From Antennarius striatus (lineage: Eukaryota; Chordata; Actinopteri; Lophiiformes; Antennariidae), in assembly GCF_040054535.1 (NCBI RefSeq), contig NC_090782.1:16753001-16817000 (forward strand): a stretch of 64,000 bases of DNA, read 5' to 3'. Both the position numbers and the translations under genes were made by a program. Below, piece after piece: positions 1 through 11,519 of this stretch (position 1 is its first letter; each line of letters begins with the position of its first letter). The notes under the pieces were generated by a model. The model did no database searches and was not told where the DNA came from. It saw nothing but the letters and a program-made list of their open reading frames with translations.

Positions 1-3000
1 AAAGTAAATAACGTAGCTTACGTAACTAACGTACCAAACCTACATAAAGTAGCTAAAGTAAATAACGTAACTAACAAAAATAACAGCTAAAGTAAACAAC
101 TTAGCTTTACGTTACTAATGTAAATAACATAACTTGCGTAAATGAGGTTGCTTACGTAAATTACGTAATTAACGTAAATTGCGTAATTTAGGCAAATTGC
201 GTAGCTCATTATACGTAGATTGCGTAACTTACGTAAATTGCGAAACTCATTTTACTTAAATTGCGTAAGTTACGTAAATTGCGTAACTCATTTTACGTAA
301 ATTGCGTAAATTACGTAAATTAGGTAGCTAAAGTAAATAACGTAGCTTACGTAACTAACGTACCTAACCTACATAAAGTAGCTAAAGTAAATAACGTAAC
401 TAACAAAAATAACAGCTAAAGTAAAAACTTAGCTTTACGTAACTAATGTAAATAACATAGCTTACGTAAATGAGGTTGCTTACGTAAATTACGTAATTAA
501 CGTAAATTGCGTAATTTAGGCAATTTGCGTAGCTCATTTTACGTAAATTGCGTAACTCATTTTACGTAAATTGCGTAACTTACGTAAATTGCGTAACTTT
601 CGTAAATTGCGTAGCTCATTTTACGTAAATTGCGTAACTTGCGCAAATTGCGTAGCTCATTTCACTTAAATTGCGTAACTTACGTAAATTGCGTAACTCA
701 TTTTACGTAAATTACGTAATTAACGTAAATTGCGTAATTTAGGCAAATTGCGTAGCTCATTATACGTAGATTGCGTAACTTACGTAAATTGCTAAACTCA
801 TTTTACTTAAATTGCGTAAGTTACGTAAATTGCGTAAATTACGTAAATTAGGTAGCTAAAGTAAATAACGTAGCTTACGTAACTAACGTACCTAACCTAC
901 ATAAAGTAGCTAAAGTACATAACGTAACTAACAAAAATAACAGCTAAAGTAAAAACTTAGCTTTACGTAACTAATGTAAATAACATAGCTTACGTAAATG
1001 AGGTTGCTTACGTAAATTACGTAATTAACGTAAATTGCGTAAATAGGCAATTTGCGTAGCTCATTTTACGTAAATTGCGTAACTCATTTTACGTAAATTG
1101 CGTAACTTACGTAAATTGCGTAACTTGCGTAAATTGCGTAGCTCATTTTACGTAAATTGCGTAACTTGCGCAAATTGCGTAGCTCATTTCACTTAAATTG
1201 CGTAACTTACGTAAATTGCGTAACTCATTTTACGTAAATTGCGTAACTTGCGCAAATTGCGTAGCTCATTTTATGTAAATTGCGTAGCTCATTTTAACTT
1301 ACGTAAATTGCGTAACTCATTTAACTTAAATTGCGTAATTTACGTAAATTGCGTAACTCATTTTACGTAAATTGCGTAACTTACGCAAATTACGTAGCTC
1401 ATTTTACGTAAATTGCGTAACGTACGTAAATTGTGTAGCTCACTTTAAGTAAATTGCGTAGCTCACTTTACGTAAATTGCGTAGCTCATTTTACGTAAAT
1501 TGCGTAACTTACGTAAATTGCGTAACTCATTTCACTTAAATTGCGTAACTTACGTAAATTGCGTAACTCATTTTACGTAAATTGCGTAACTTACGCAAAT
1601 TGCGTTTTACGTAAATTGCGTAGCATATTTTAACTTCAGTAAATTGCGTAACTCATTTTACTTACATTACGTAACTTACGTAAATTGCGCAACTCATTTT
1701 ACGTAAATTGCGTAGCTAAAGTAAATAATGTAGCTGACGTAACTAACGTAACTAACAAAAATAACAGCTAAAATAAACAAGTTAGCTTTCCGTAACTAAT
1801 GTAAACAACATAGCTTACGTAAATGAGGTTGCTTACGTAAATGACGTAATTAACATAAATTGCGTAATTTAGGCAAATTGCGTAGCTCATTTTACGTAAA
1901 TTGCGTAACTTACGTAAATTGCGTAGCTCATTTTACGTAAATTGCGTAGCTCATTTTAACTTATGTGAATTGCGTAACTCATTTTACTTAAATTGCGTAA
2001 GTTACGTAAATTGCGTAACTCATTTTACGTAAATTGCGTAACTTACGTAAATTGCGTAGCTCATTTTACGTAAATTGTGTAACTTACGTAAATTGCGTAG
2101 CTAAAGTAAATAACGTAGCTGACGTAACTAACGTACCTAGCCTACATAAAGTAGCTAAAGTAAATAACGTAACTAACAAAAATAACAGCTAAAGTAAACA
2201 AGTTAGCTGTACGTAACTAATGTAAATAACATAGCTTACGTAAATGAGGTTGCTTACGTAAATGACGTAATTAACGTAAATTGCGTAATTTAGGCAAATT
2301 GCGTAGCTCATTTTACGTAAATTGCATAACTTACGTAAATTGCGTAGCTCATTTTACGTAAATTGCGTAGCTCATTTTAACTTATGTAAATTTCGTAACT
2401 CATTTTACTTAAATTAAGTAAGTTACGTAAATTGCGTAGCTCATTTTACGTAAATTGCGTAGCTCATTTTAACTTATGTAAATTGCGTAACTCATTTTAC
2501 TTAAATTGCGTAAGTTATGTAAATTGCGTAACTCATTTTACGTAAATTGCGTAACTTACGTAAATTGCGTAGCTCATTTTACGTAAATTGTGTAACTTAC
2601 GTAAATTGCGTAGCTAAAGTAAATAACGTAGCTGACGTAACTAACGTACCTAGCCTACATAAAGTAGCTAAAGTAAATAACGTAACTAACAAAAATAACA
2701 GCTAAAGTAAACAAGTTAGCTGTACGTAACTAATGTAAATAACATAGCTTACGTAAATGAGGTTGCTTACGTAAATGACGTAATTAACGTAAATTGCGTA
2801 ATTTAGGCAAATTGCGTAGCTCATTTTACGTAAATTGCATAACTTACGTAAATTGCGTAGCTCATTTTACGTAAATTGCGTAGCTCATTTTAACTTATGT
2901 AAATTTCGTAACTCATTTTACTTAAATTAAGTAAGTTACGTAGATTGCGTAGCTCATTTTACGTAAATTGCGTAACTTGCGTAACTTGCGTAACTTGCGT

Positions 3001-3596
3001 AAATTACGTAAATTGCGTAGCTAAAGTAAATAACGTAGCTTACGTAACTAACGTACCTAACCTACATAAAGTAGCTAAAGTAAATAACGTAACTAACAAA
3101 AATAACAGCTAAAGTAAACAAGTTAGCTGTACGTAACTAATGTAAATAACATAGCTTACGTAAATGAGGTTGCTTACGTAAATTACGTAATTAACGTAAA
3201 TTGCGTAATTTAGGCAATTTCCGTAGCTCATTTTACTTAAATTGCGTAACTTACGTAAATTGCGTAGCTAAAGTAAATAACGTAGCTGACGTAACTAACG
3301 TACCTAGCCTACATAAAGTAGGTAAAGTAAATAACGTAACTAACAAAAATAACAGCTAAAGTAAACAAGTTAGCTGTACGTAACTAATGTAAATAACATA
3401 GCTTACGTAAATGAGGTTGCTTACGTAAATGACGTAATTAACGTAAATTGCGTAATTTAGGCAAATTGCGTAGCTCATTTTACGTAAATTGCATAACTTA
3501 CGTAAATTGCGTAGCTCATTTTACGTAAATTGCGTAGCTCATTTTAACTTATGTAAATTTCGTAACTCATTTTACTTAAATTAAGTAAGTTACGTA
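1..3596 (+). repeat. Direct duplication, copy 1 (copy 2 at 11691-15286)
   Basis: From base 1 the sequence reappears at 11691 with a constant offset of 11690. At every line I compared the two are identical, including rare variants such as GTACCAAACC near 31, the spelling AAATAGGCAA near 1041 and CGTTACTAATG near 110. The match first breaks at 3597 (G here, A at 15287), where copy 1 carries one more higher-order unit. Such identity in a variable satellite implies a very recent duplication, gene conversion, or an assembly artefact. Confidence 0.85.
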
Positions 3597-6500
3597 GATT
3601 GCGTAGCTCATTTTACGTAAATTGCGTAACTTGCGTAACTTGCGTAACTTGCGTAAATTACGTAAATTGCGTAGCTAAAGTAAATAACGTAGCTTACGTA
3701 ACTAACGTACCTAACCTACATAAAGTAGCTAAAGTAAATAACGTAACTAACAAAAATAACAGCTAAAGTAAACAAGTTAGCTGTACGTAACTAATGTAAA
3801 TAACATAGCTTACGTAAATGAGGTTGCTTACGTAAATTACGTAATTAACGTAAATTGCGTAATTTAGGCAATTTCCGTAGCTCATTTTACTTAAATTGCG
3901 TAACTTACGTAAATTGCGTAGCTAAAGTAAATAACGTAGCTGACGTAACTAACGTACCTAGCCTACATAAAGTAGGTAAAGTAAATAACGTAACTAACAA
4001 AAATAACAGCTAAAGTAAACAAGTTAGCTGTACGTAACTAATGTAAATAACATAGCTTACGTAAATGAGGTTGCTTACGTAAATGACGTAATTAACGTAA
4101 ATTGCGTAATTTAGGCAAATTGCGTAGCTCATTTTACGTAAATTGCATAACTTACGTAAATTGCGTAGCTCATTTTACGTAAATTGCGTAGCTCATTTTA
4201 ACTTATGTAAATTTCGTAACTCATTTTACTTAAATTAAGTAAGTTACGTAAATTGCGTAGCTCATTTTACGTAAATTGCGTAGCTCATTTTAACTTATGT
4301 AAATTGCGTAACTCATTTTACTTAAATTGCGTAAGTTATGTAAATTGCGTAACTCATTTTACGTAAATTGCGTAACTTACGTAAATTGCGTAGCTCATTT
4401 TACGTAAATTGTGTAACTTACGTAAATTGCGTAGCTAAAGTAAATAACGTAGCTGACGTAACTAACGTACCTAGCCTACATAAAGTAGCTAAAGTAAATA
4501 ACGTAACTAACAAAAATAACAGCTAAAGTAAACAAGTTAGCTGTACGTAACTAATGTAAATAACATAGCTTACGTAAATGAGGTTGCTTACGTAAATGAC
4601 GTAATTAACGTAAATTGCGTAATTTAGGCAAATTGCGTAGCTCATTTTACGTAAATTGCATAACTTACGTAAATTGCGTAGCTCATTTTACGTAAATTGC
4701 GTAGCTCATTTTAACTTATGTAAATTTCGTAACTCATTTTACTTAAATTAAGTAAGTTACGTAAATTGCGTAGCTCATTTTACGTAAATTGCGTAGCTCA
4801 TTTTAACTTATGTAAATTGCGTAACTCATTTTACTTAAATTGCGTAAGTTATGTAAATTGCGTAACTCATTTTACGTAAATTGCGTAACTTATGTAAATT
4901 GCGTAACTCATTTTACGTAAATTGCGTAACTTACGTAAATTCCGTAACTCATTTCACTTAAATTGCGTAAGTTACGTAAATTGCGTAACTTACGTAAATT
5001 CCGTAACTCATTCTACCTAAATTGCATAAATTACATAAATTGCGTAGCTAAAGTAAATAACGTAGCTTACGTAACTAACGTACCTAGCCTACATAAAGTA
5101 GCTAAAGTAAATAACGTAATTCACAAAAATAACAGCTAAAGTAAACAACTTAGCTTTACGTAACTAATGTAAATAACAAAGCTTACGTAAATGACGTTTT
5201 TAGATAAATTACGTAATTTACATAAATTGCGTAATTTAGGCAAATTGCGTAGCTCATTTCACGTAAATTGCGTAACTTACGTCAATTGTGTCGCTCATTT
5301 TACGTAAATTGCGTAACTTACGTAAATTGCGTAGCTCATTTTACGTAAATTGCGTAGCTCATTTTAACTTACGTAAATTGCGTAACTCATTTTACTTAAA
5401 TTGCGTAAGTTACGTAAATTGCGTAACTCATTTTATGTAAATTGCGTAACTTACGTAAATTCCGTAACTCATTTCACTTAAATTGCGTAAGTTACGTAAA
5501 TTGGGTAACTCATTTTACGTAAATTGCGTAACTTACGCAAATTGCGTAGCCCATGTTACGTAAATTGCGTAGCTCATTTTAACTAAATTGCGTAAGTTAC
5601 GTAAATTGCGAATGTAAAGTAAATAACGTAGCTTACGTAACTTAGGTACCTAGCCTACATAAAGTAGCTAAAGAAAATAACGTAACTGACAAAAATAACA
5701 GCTAAAGTAAACAACTTAGCTTTACGTAACTAATGTAAATAACAAAGCTTGTGTAAATGACGTTGTTTACGTAAATTACGTAATTTACATAAATTGCGTA
5801 ATTTAGGCAAATTGCGTAGCTCATTTTACGTAAATTGCGTAACTTACGTAAATTGCGTAGCTCATTTTACGTAAATTGCGTAGCTCATTTTAACTTACGT
5901 AAATTGCGTAACTCATTTTACTTAAATTGCGTAAGTTACGTAAATTGCGTAACTCATTTTATGTAAATTGCGTAACTTACGTAAATTCCGTAACTCATTT
6001 CACTTAAATTGCGTAAGTTACGTAAATTGGGTAACTCATTTTACGTAAATTGCGTAACTTACGCAAATTGCGTAGCCCATTTTACGTAAATTGCGTAGCT
6101 CATTTTAACTTATGTAAATTTCGTAACTCATTTTACTTAAATTAAGTAAGTTACGTAAATTGCGTAGCTCATTTTACGTAAATTGCGTAGCTCATTTTAA
6201 CTTATGTAAATTGCGTAACTCATTTTACTTAAATTGCGTAAGTTATGTAAATTGCGTAACTCATTTTACGTAAATTGCGTAACTTACGTAAATTGCGTAG
6301 CTCATTTTACGTAAATTGTGTAACTTACGTAAATTGCGTAGCTAAAGTAAATAACGTAGCTGACGTAACTAACGTACCTAGCCTACATAAAGTAGCTAAA
6401 GTAAATAACGTAACTAACAAAAATAACAGCTAAAGTAAACAAGTTAGCTGTACGTAACTAATGTAAATAACATAGCTTACGTAAATGAGGTTGCTTACGT

Positions 6501-8648
6501 AAATGACGTAATTAACGTAAATTGCGTAATTTAGGCAAATTGCGTAGCTCATTTTACGTAAATTGCATAACTTACGTAAATTGCGTAGCTCATTTTACGT
6601 AAATTGCGTAGCTCATTTTAACTTATGTAAATTTCGTAACTCATTTTACTTAAATTAAGTAAGTTACGTAGATTGCGTAGCTCATTTTACGTAAATTGCG
6701 TAACTTGCGTAACTTGCGTAACTTGCGTAAATTACGTAAATTGCGTAGCTAAAGTAAATAACGTAGCTTACGTAACTAACGTACCTAACCTACATAAAGT
6801 AGCTAAAGTAAATAACGTAACTAACAAAAATAACAGCTAAAGTAAACAAGTTAGCTGTACGTAACTAATGTAAATAACATAGCTTACGTAAATGAGGTTG
6901 CTTACGTAAATTACGTAATTAACGTAAATTGCGTAATTTAGGCAATTTCCGTAGCTCATTTTACTTAAATTGCGTAACTTACGTAAATTGCGTAGCTAAA
7001 GTAAATAACGTAGCTGACGTAACTAACGTACCTAGCCTACATAAAGTAGGTAAAGTAAATAACGTAACTAACAAAAATAACAGCTAAAGTAAACAAGTTA
7101 GCTGTACGTAACTAATGTAAATAACATAGCTTACGTAAATGAGGTTGCTTACGTAAATGACGTAATTAACGTAAATTGCGTAATTTAGGCAAATTGCGTA
7201 GCTCATTTTACGTAAATTGCATAACTTACGTAAATTGCGTAGCTCATTTTACGTAAATTGCGTAGCTCATTTTAACTTATGTAAATTTCGTAACTCATTT
7301 TACTTAAATTAAGTAAGTTACGTAAATTGCGTAGCTCATTTTACGTAAATTGCGTAGCTCATTTTAACTTATGTAAATTGCGTAACTCATTTTACTTAAA
7401 TTGCGTAAGTTATGTAAATTGCGTAACTCATTTTACGTAAATTGCGTAACTTACGTAAATTGCGTAGCTCATTTTACGTAAATTGTGTAACTTACGTAAA
7501 TTGCGTAGCTAAAGTAAATAACGTAGCTGACGTAACTAACGTACCTAGCCTACATAAAGTAGCTAAAGTAAATAACGTAACTAACAAAAATAACAGCTAA
7601 AGTAAACAAGTTAGCTGTACGTAACTAATGTAAATAACATAGCTTACGTAAATGAGGTTGCTTACGTAAATGACGTAATTAACGTAAATTGCGTAATTTA
7701 GGCAAATTGCGTAGCTCATTTTACGTAAATTGCATAACTTACGTAAATTGCGTAGCTCATTTTACGTAAATTGCGTAGCTCATTTTAACTTATGTAAATT
7801 TCGTAACTCATTTTACTTAAATTAAGTAAGTTACGTAAATTGCGTAGCTCATTTTACGTAAATTGCGTAGCTCATTTTAACTTATGTAAATTGCGTAACT
7901 CATTTTACTTAAATTGCGTAAGTTATGTAAATTGCGTAACTCATTTTACGTAAATTGCGTAACTTATGTAAATTGCGTAACTCATTTTACGTAAATTGCG
8001 TAACTTACGTAAATTCCGTAACTCATTTCACTTAAATTGCGTAAGTTACGTAAATTGCGTAACTTACGTAAATTCCGTAACTCATTCTACCTAAATTGCA
8101 TAAATTACATAAATTGCGTAGCTAAAGTAAATAACGTAGCTTACGTAACTAACGTACCTAGCCTACATAAAGTAGCTAAAGTAAATAACGTAATTCACAA
8201 AAATAACAGCTAAAGTAAACAACTTAGCTTTACGTAACTAATGTAAATAACAAAGCTTACGTAAATGACGTTTTTAGATAAATTACGTAATTTACATAAA
8301 TTGCGTAATTTAGGCAAATTGCGTAGCTCATTTCACGTAAATTGCGTAACTTACGTCAATTGTGTCGCTCATTTTACGTAAATTGCGTAACTTACGTAAA
8401 TTGCGTAGCTCATTTTACGTAAATTGCGTAGCTCATTTTAACTTACGTAAATTGCGTAACTCATTTTACTTAAATTGCGTAAGTTACGTAAATTGCGTAA
8501 CTCATTTTATGTAAATTGCGTAACTTACGTAAATTCCGTAACTCATTTCACTTAAATTGCGTAAGTTACGTAAATTGGGTAACTCATTTTACGTAAATTG
8601 CGTAACTTACGCAAATTGCGTAGCCCATTTTACGTAAATTGCGTAGCT
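3595..8648 (+). repeat. Internal ~2-kb duplication with 3074-base offset
   Basis: About 3595-5575 recurs at about 6669-8648. Diagnostic shared variants are the TAGATTGCG step (3595, 6669), the variant AAAGTAGGTAAAG (near 3970, 7044) and the run TTCTACCTAAATTGC (5011, 8085). The copies separate after about 5575, where copy 1 reads CATTTTAACTAAATTG. A shorter step of about 654 bases links 2940-3595 to 3595-4250. Repeated unequal exchange in the satellite would produce this pattern. Confidence 0.75.
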
Positions 8649-9390
8649 CATTTTAACTTACGTAAATTGCGTAACTCATTTTACGTAAATTGCGTTACTT
8701 ACGTAAATTCCGTAATTCATTTTACCTAAATTGCGTAAGTTATGTAAATTGCGAATCTAAAGTAAATAACGTAGCTTACGTAACTTAGGTACCTAACCTA
8801 CCTAAAGTAGCTAAAGAAAATAACGTAACTCACAAAAATAACAGCTAAAGTAAACAACTTAGCTTTACGTAACTAATGTAAATAACAAAGCTTATGTAAA
8901 TGACGTTGTTTACGTAAATTACGTAATTTACATAAATTGCGTAACTTACGCAAATTGCGTAGCCCATTTTACGTAAATTGCGTAGCTCATTTTAACTTAC
9001 GTAAATTGCGTAACTCATTTTACGTAAATTGCGTAACTTACGTAAATTCCGTAATTCATTTTACATAAATTCCGTAAGTTACGTAAATTGCGAATCTAAA
9101 GTAAATAACGTAGCTTACGTAACTTAGGTACCTAACCTACATAAAGTAGCTAAAGAAAATAACGTAACTCACAAAAATAACAGCTAAAGTAAACAACTTA
9201 GCTTTACGTAACTAATGTAAATAACAAAGCTTATGTAAATGACGTTGTTTACGTAAATTACGTAATTTACATAAATTACGTAACTTACGCAAATTGCGTA
9301 GCCCATTTTACGTAAATTGCGTAGCTCATTTTAACTTACGTAAATTGCGTAACTCATTTTACGTAAATTGCGTAACTTACGTAAATTACC

Positions 9391-9888
9391 TCCGAGGAGG
9401 TGGTTCATTTAACGTCTCGTTTCCGGCAGAAGCCGGACGAGCCGCTAGACTTGTGGCTAGTGCGCTTGTTGGATGAAGGAGGGTCGCAAGCGGAAATAGA
9501 CGAGGGGGACGGGATGAGATTTGCGGGGTTATCACGAGATACAGCAGTAAATGCGTCGTATCGACAGCTAGTACGCGATCGCGGAGCAGATATGACGACA
9601 GTTCTTGCTCTGTACTCGGATGCTATCCGCGAACAGCACCCCCTGCCCTCGGACTGGCCTCCGCTAGACCGAATGTGGCATACCATCCGTGAGGGGATGC
9701 AGCGATTATTGAGGCTCTGTGTGCGGGAGGCATTAATGGTGGGACTGGTGGATGACGTCACTGCTTTGGCTGTCCCCAAAACGGTGAGGGATATGATGAT
9801 TAAGACCTCACCCCCCCATACAAGTCTTTGGTTTTGTCCCTCATGTTGGGATCACCCGATCGCCCCATGGGTGAGATTCGGAAAATGA
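9391..9888 (+). pseudogene. Gag-like frame, first part (5' truncated)
   Basis: Open frame running in from the satellite junction without its own start (the first possible start is GTG at 9400) to TGA at 9886-9888. The helical, Arg/Leu-rich stretch of about 130 residues (including DLWLVRLLDEGG and LPSDWPPLDRMW) is compatible with a retroviral/LTR-element capsid region. The frame appears to be lost near a run of seven C at 9811-9817, after which the downstream gag-like sequence lies in another frame. No zinc knuckle is visible. Without a homology search this is a resemblance rather than an identification. Confidence 0.5.
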
Positions 9889-10424
9889 TGGCGGAACTTG
9901 GGTCGTTAGGAGACTGGGACCAGGCTCCTGTTCGATACCGAGAAGACAGACGGCGCGTACCCGAGCGGGAGCTGCCTGTGCGTGCTCTGAGAGCCCCCAT
10001 GTCCGGCCCCTCTAGGCGGGATCTGTGGAAGGCATTGATAAGATCGGGAGTCCCAGCATCTGAGATAGATGGACTCCCTACAAATGAGCTGAGGAAACGC
10101 TATGCTAAAAGAGGGTTACAAGTACATTGTATGACAGAAATAAATCAGTTCGGGCAGCTTTTGAAAACCCTAAAGGAGTTAACCACGGTAACTCCCTCCG
10201 CTCCTCCCATGGAGGACCGGAACCGATCCCGTCATTCCGGCATGAAAAGGGAGGAGTCAGAGAGTTCAGATTCAAGGGAGGAGTCAGAGTATTCAGATTC
10301 AAGGGAGGAGTCAGATTCAAATCACAGGTTAGTGAGAATCGCTAAACGGAAGAAGGGGAAAAATAAGGGCAAGCGTAAAGCGCACCTTTACCCCGACTTG
10401 ACTGATTTACTGCTTGATATGTAG
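9804..10424 (+). pseudogene. Gag-like frame, second part
   Basis: Open from just after a stop at 9801 to TAG at 10422-10424; the first ATG-like start is weak (TTG at 9828). It overlaps the first gag-like frame by about 85 bases. It includes a SAP-like helix-turn-helix pattern (RRDLWKALIRSGVP then IDGLPTNELRKRY), followed by three tandem acidic repeats of the type REESxxSDS (about 10250-10320) and a Lys/Arg-rich tail. The acidic repeat plus basic tail could replace a nucleocapsid as a nucleic-acid-binding end. The C7 tract between the two frames could be an indel or a frameshift site; the sequence alone does not decide. Confidence 0.45.
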
Positions 10425-10479
10425 GACCAAGACAAAAAAAGATTCTTTGCCCCAAATGGGGCAGAGAGATGTGCAATTG

Positions 10480-10502
10480 TGTCTCTTATTTCTCACTTAC
10501 AG
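10480..10502 (+). other. Splice-acceptor-like site before envelope-like ORF
   Basis: A pyrimidine-rich run ending TTTCTCACTTACAG at 10502 lies seven bases before the ATG at 10509. Position and strength are what is expected for the acceptor used to make a spliced envelope mRNA in retroviruses. Confidence 0.45.
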
Positions 10503-10508
10503 ATTTAA

Positions 10509-10703
10509 ATGTTCGAGGCTGAAGTGACGACATGGTCACAACGGAACTCATACACCATGAAACCGGAGGATAGCCCAGTCTACACAGATGCTATTGGCAT
10601 CCCATGTGGAGTTCTAGATGAGTATAAAATGAAAAATCAAATTGCAGGTGGACAGGTCCCGACCAAGTCACTGAGCAAACTGGAACTGCAGTCCGGTTGC
10701 TAG
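10509..10703 (+). pseudogene. Envelope-like fragment (broken)
   Basis: ATG at 10509 to TAG at 10701-10703 (64 codons). Roughly residues 22-48 (around YTDAIGIPCGV) resemble a conserved stretch of envelope proteins of fish endogenous retroviruses. The resemblance stops near 10650, where another frame begins to look like integrase. No fusion peptide, heptad repeats or membrane anchor remain, so the product could not work as an envelope. Assignment is from motif memory and needs a search. Confidence 0.4.
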
Positions 10704-10894
10704 GAAAGGGGGACACGTGGTTCCACATCTCATCTACCAGACCAGCCAGATCCGACTCAGGATCTGCTCTTCCTCCACCAGCTAGTGAAGGTGCCACTCC
10801 AGACCCTGATCTGGAAACAGAGGTTGCAGCTCTTGCAACCCCAGAGAGTTCCTCGGCTAAGGCAACGGCCTCAACTGAGGACATCGTGTGTTGA
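10628..10894 (+). pseudogene. Integrase C-terminal-like fragment
   Basis: Open frame from 10628 to TGA at 10892-10894. The pattern W-T-G-P-x-Q-V followed by a TAVRLL strand and then D-T-W-F-H-I-S is typical of the SH3-like C-terminal domain at the end of LTR-element integrases, and is followed by an acidic Pro/Ser-rich tail. Its catalytic core is missing. It starts inside the envelope-like ORF, so pol-like sequence lies after envelope-like sequence, the reverse of normal order. This suggests internal recombination or deletion. Confidence 0.45.
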
Positions 10895-10977
10895 GTTGTT
10901 GAGGACGTCGGCTGTTTTGGTGTGAGTCCCCAACGGTGAAATAGAGAAGCATCGAACGGGCAGAGGGCAGACTGGAA

Positions 10978-11091
10978 ATGCCCCCGTCATTTCAGAAGGC
11001 AGAGCGGGAGGCCCTATTGGCGCCCGACTCCAACGTGGGAAACATCGCTGGCATCATCCATTCCTCTGCTGGAAAGGGGGGCCAGCTTTAG
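10978..11091 (+). other. Small ORF in retroelement, unidentified
   Basis: ATG at 10978 to TAG at 11089, 37 codons, with a coding-like composition (contains NVGNIAGIIHSSAGKGG). I do not recognise it. It covers a stretch near 11018-11039 that resembles a primer-binding site complementary to tRNA-Lys but with an extra six bases in the middle. Confidence 0.2.
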
Positions 11092-11240
11092 TCAGTGAAC
11101 ATATAGGATACATATAGGATCATCACACTGAGGTGAACCAGTGGGGCCACGTCTTCAATTGGTAGTTACACACATAGGTAACACAACACTTATTGTTTCT
11201 TATCTACACTTAAGTAGTTATAGCTCACCACATTAAGATG

Positions 11241-11515
11241 ACAGGCCAAGGGGTGGAGTTTAATAGAGATGTCCTGATTGTACTATGAATGAAGAGTCAA
11301 AATCAGGCCAAGGGGTGGAGTGTAATGGAAATTTGTATTGTGTGTGTGTCCTGATTTGACTTGACTTATTGTTTGTTTGTTTGTACTTATTGTTTCTTAG
11401 TGCGTGTAATAAATCACACATTTATTATAGCCCTATAGGAGTGGTTTGATTCATTGTGTGAGTGAGTTTTCTGTGTACCCACCTCCTACGAACCTCTTTA
11501 TTCAAGTTTTTCACA
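11241..11515 (+). mobile_element. Duplicated polypurine tract and 3' LTR-like end
   Basis: CAGGCCAAGGGGTGGAGT occurs twice, about 62 bases apart (11243 and 11305). The second copy ends exactly where a TGTAATGG... segment starts (11321). That segment runs to TTTTTCACA near 11515, contains AATAAA at 11408-11413 and is about 195 bases long, giving the TG...CA layout of an LTR following a polypurine tract. No second LTR is present in the window, so the boundaries are inferred from layout only. Confidence 0.5.
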
Positions 11516-11519
11516 AAAC

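Larger units (their letters stand above)
1..9389. repeat. Satellite block A (TTACGTAA-rich, 23-base form)
   Basis: Continuous tandem repeat. The basic step is 9 bases: TTACGTAAA alternates with TTGCGTAAC or TTGCGTAGC. Very often a 5-base TCATT spacer follows two such steps, giving a 23-base unit. Every few hundred bases a conserved non-23-base module appears (CTAAAGTAAATAACGTAGCT, then a segment with ACAAAAATAACAGCTAAAG, then CTAATGTAAATAACA, then GTAATTTAGGCAAATTGCG). These modules begin near 1714, 2100, 2614, 3017, 3268, 3673, 3923 and 4435, so the higher-order unit varies from about 250 to 650 bases. No protein gene is supported here. The block ends abruptly at a retroelement near 9389. 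Confidence 0.95.
9390..11519 (+). mobile_element. Decayed, 5'-truncated LTR retroelement inside satellite
   Basis: A non-satellite island of about 2.1 kb with higher GC and its own codon-like composition. In order it holds: an open frame entering directly from the satellite boundary (gag-like), a second overlapping gag-like frame with an acidic/basic tail, a strong splice acceptor, a short envelope-like fragment, a stretch resembling the C-terminal end of an integrase, a small ORF, two polypurine tracts, and a single terminal LTR-like segment with AATAAA. Protease, reverse transcriptase and most of integrase and envelope are absent, and no 5' LTR is visible, so it cannot be autonomous. Flanks on both sides read ACTTACGTAAATT, but since that is the satellite unit it cannot prove a target duplication. 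Family assignment is by motif resemblance only. Confidence 0.65.

Noticed and set aside
1..9389. CRISPR-like regular repeats
   Set aside because: Units are contiguous and related to each other, with no unique spacers and no cas genes, in a vertebrate genome.
9294..9476. 60-codon frame crossing the satellite/retroelement junction
   Set aside because: The first part is satellite translated by chance; only the part after 9390 belongs to the element and in another frame.
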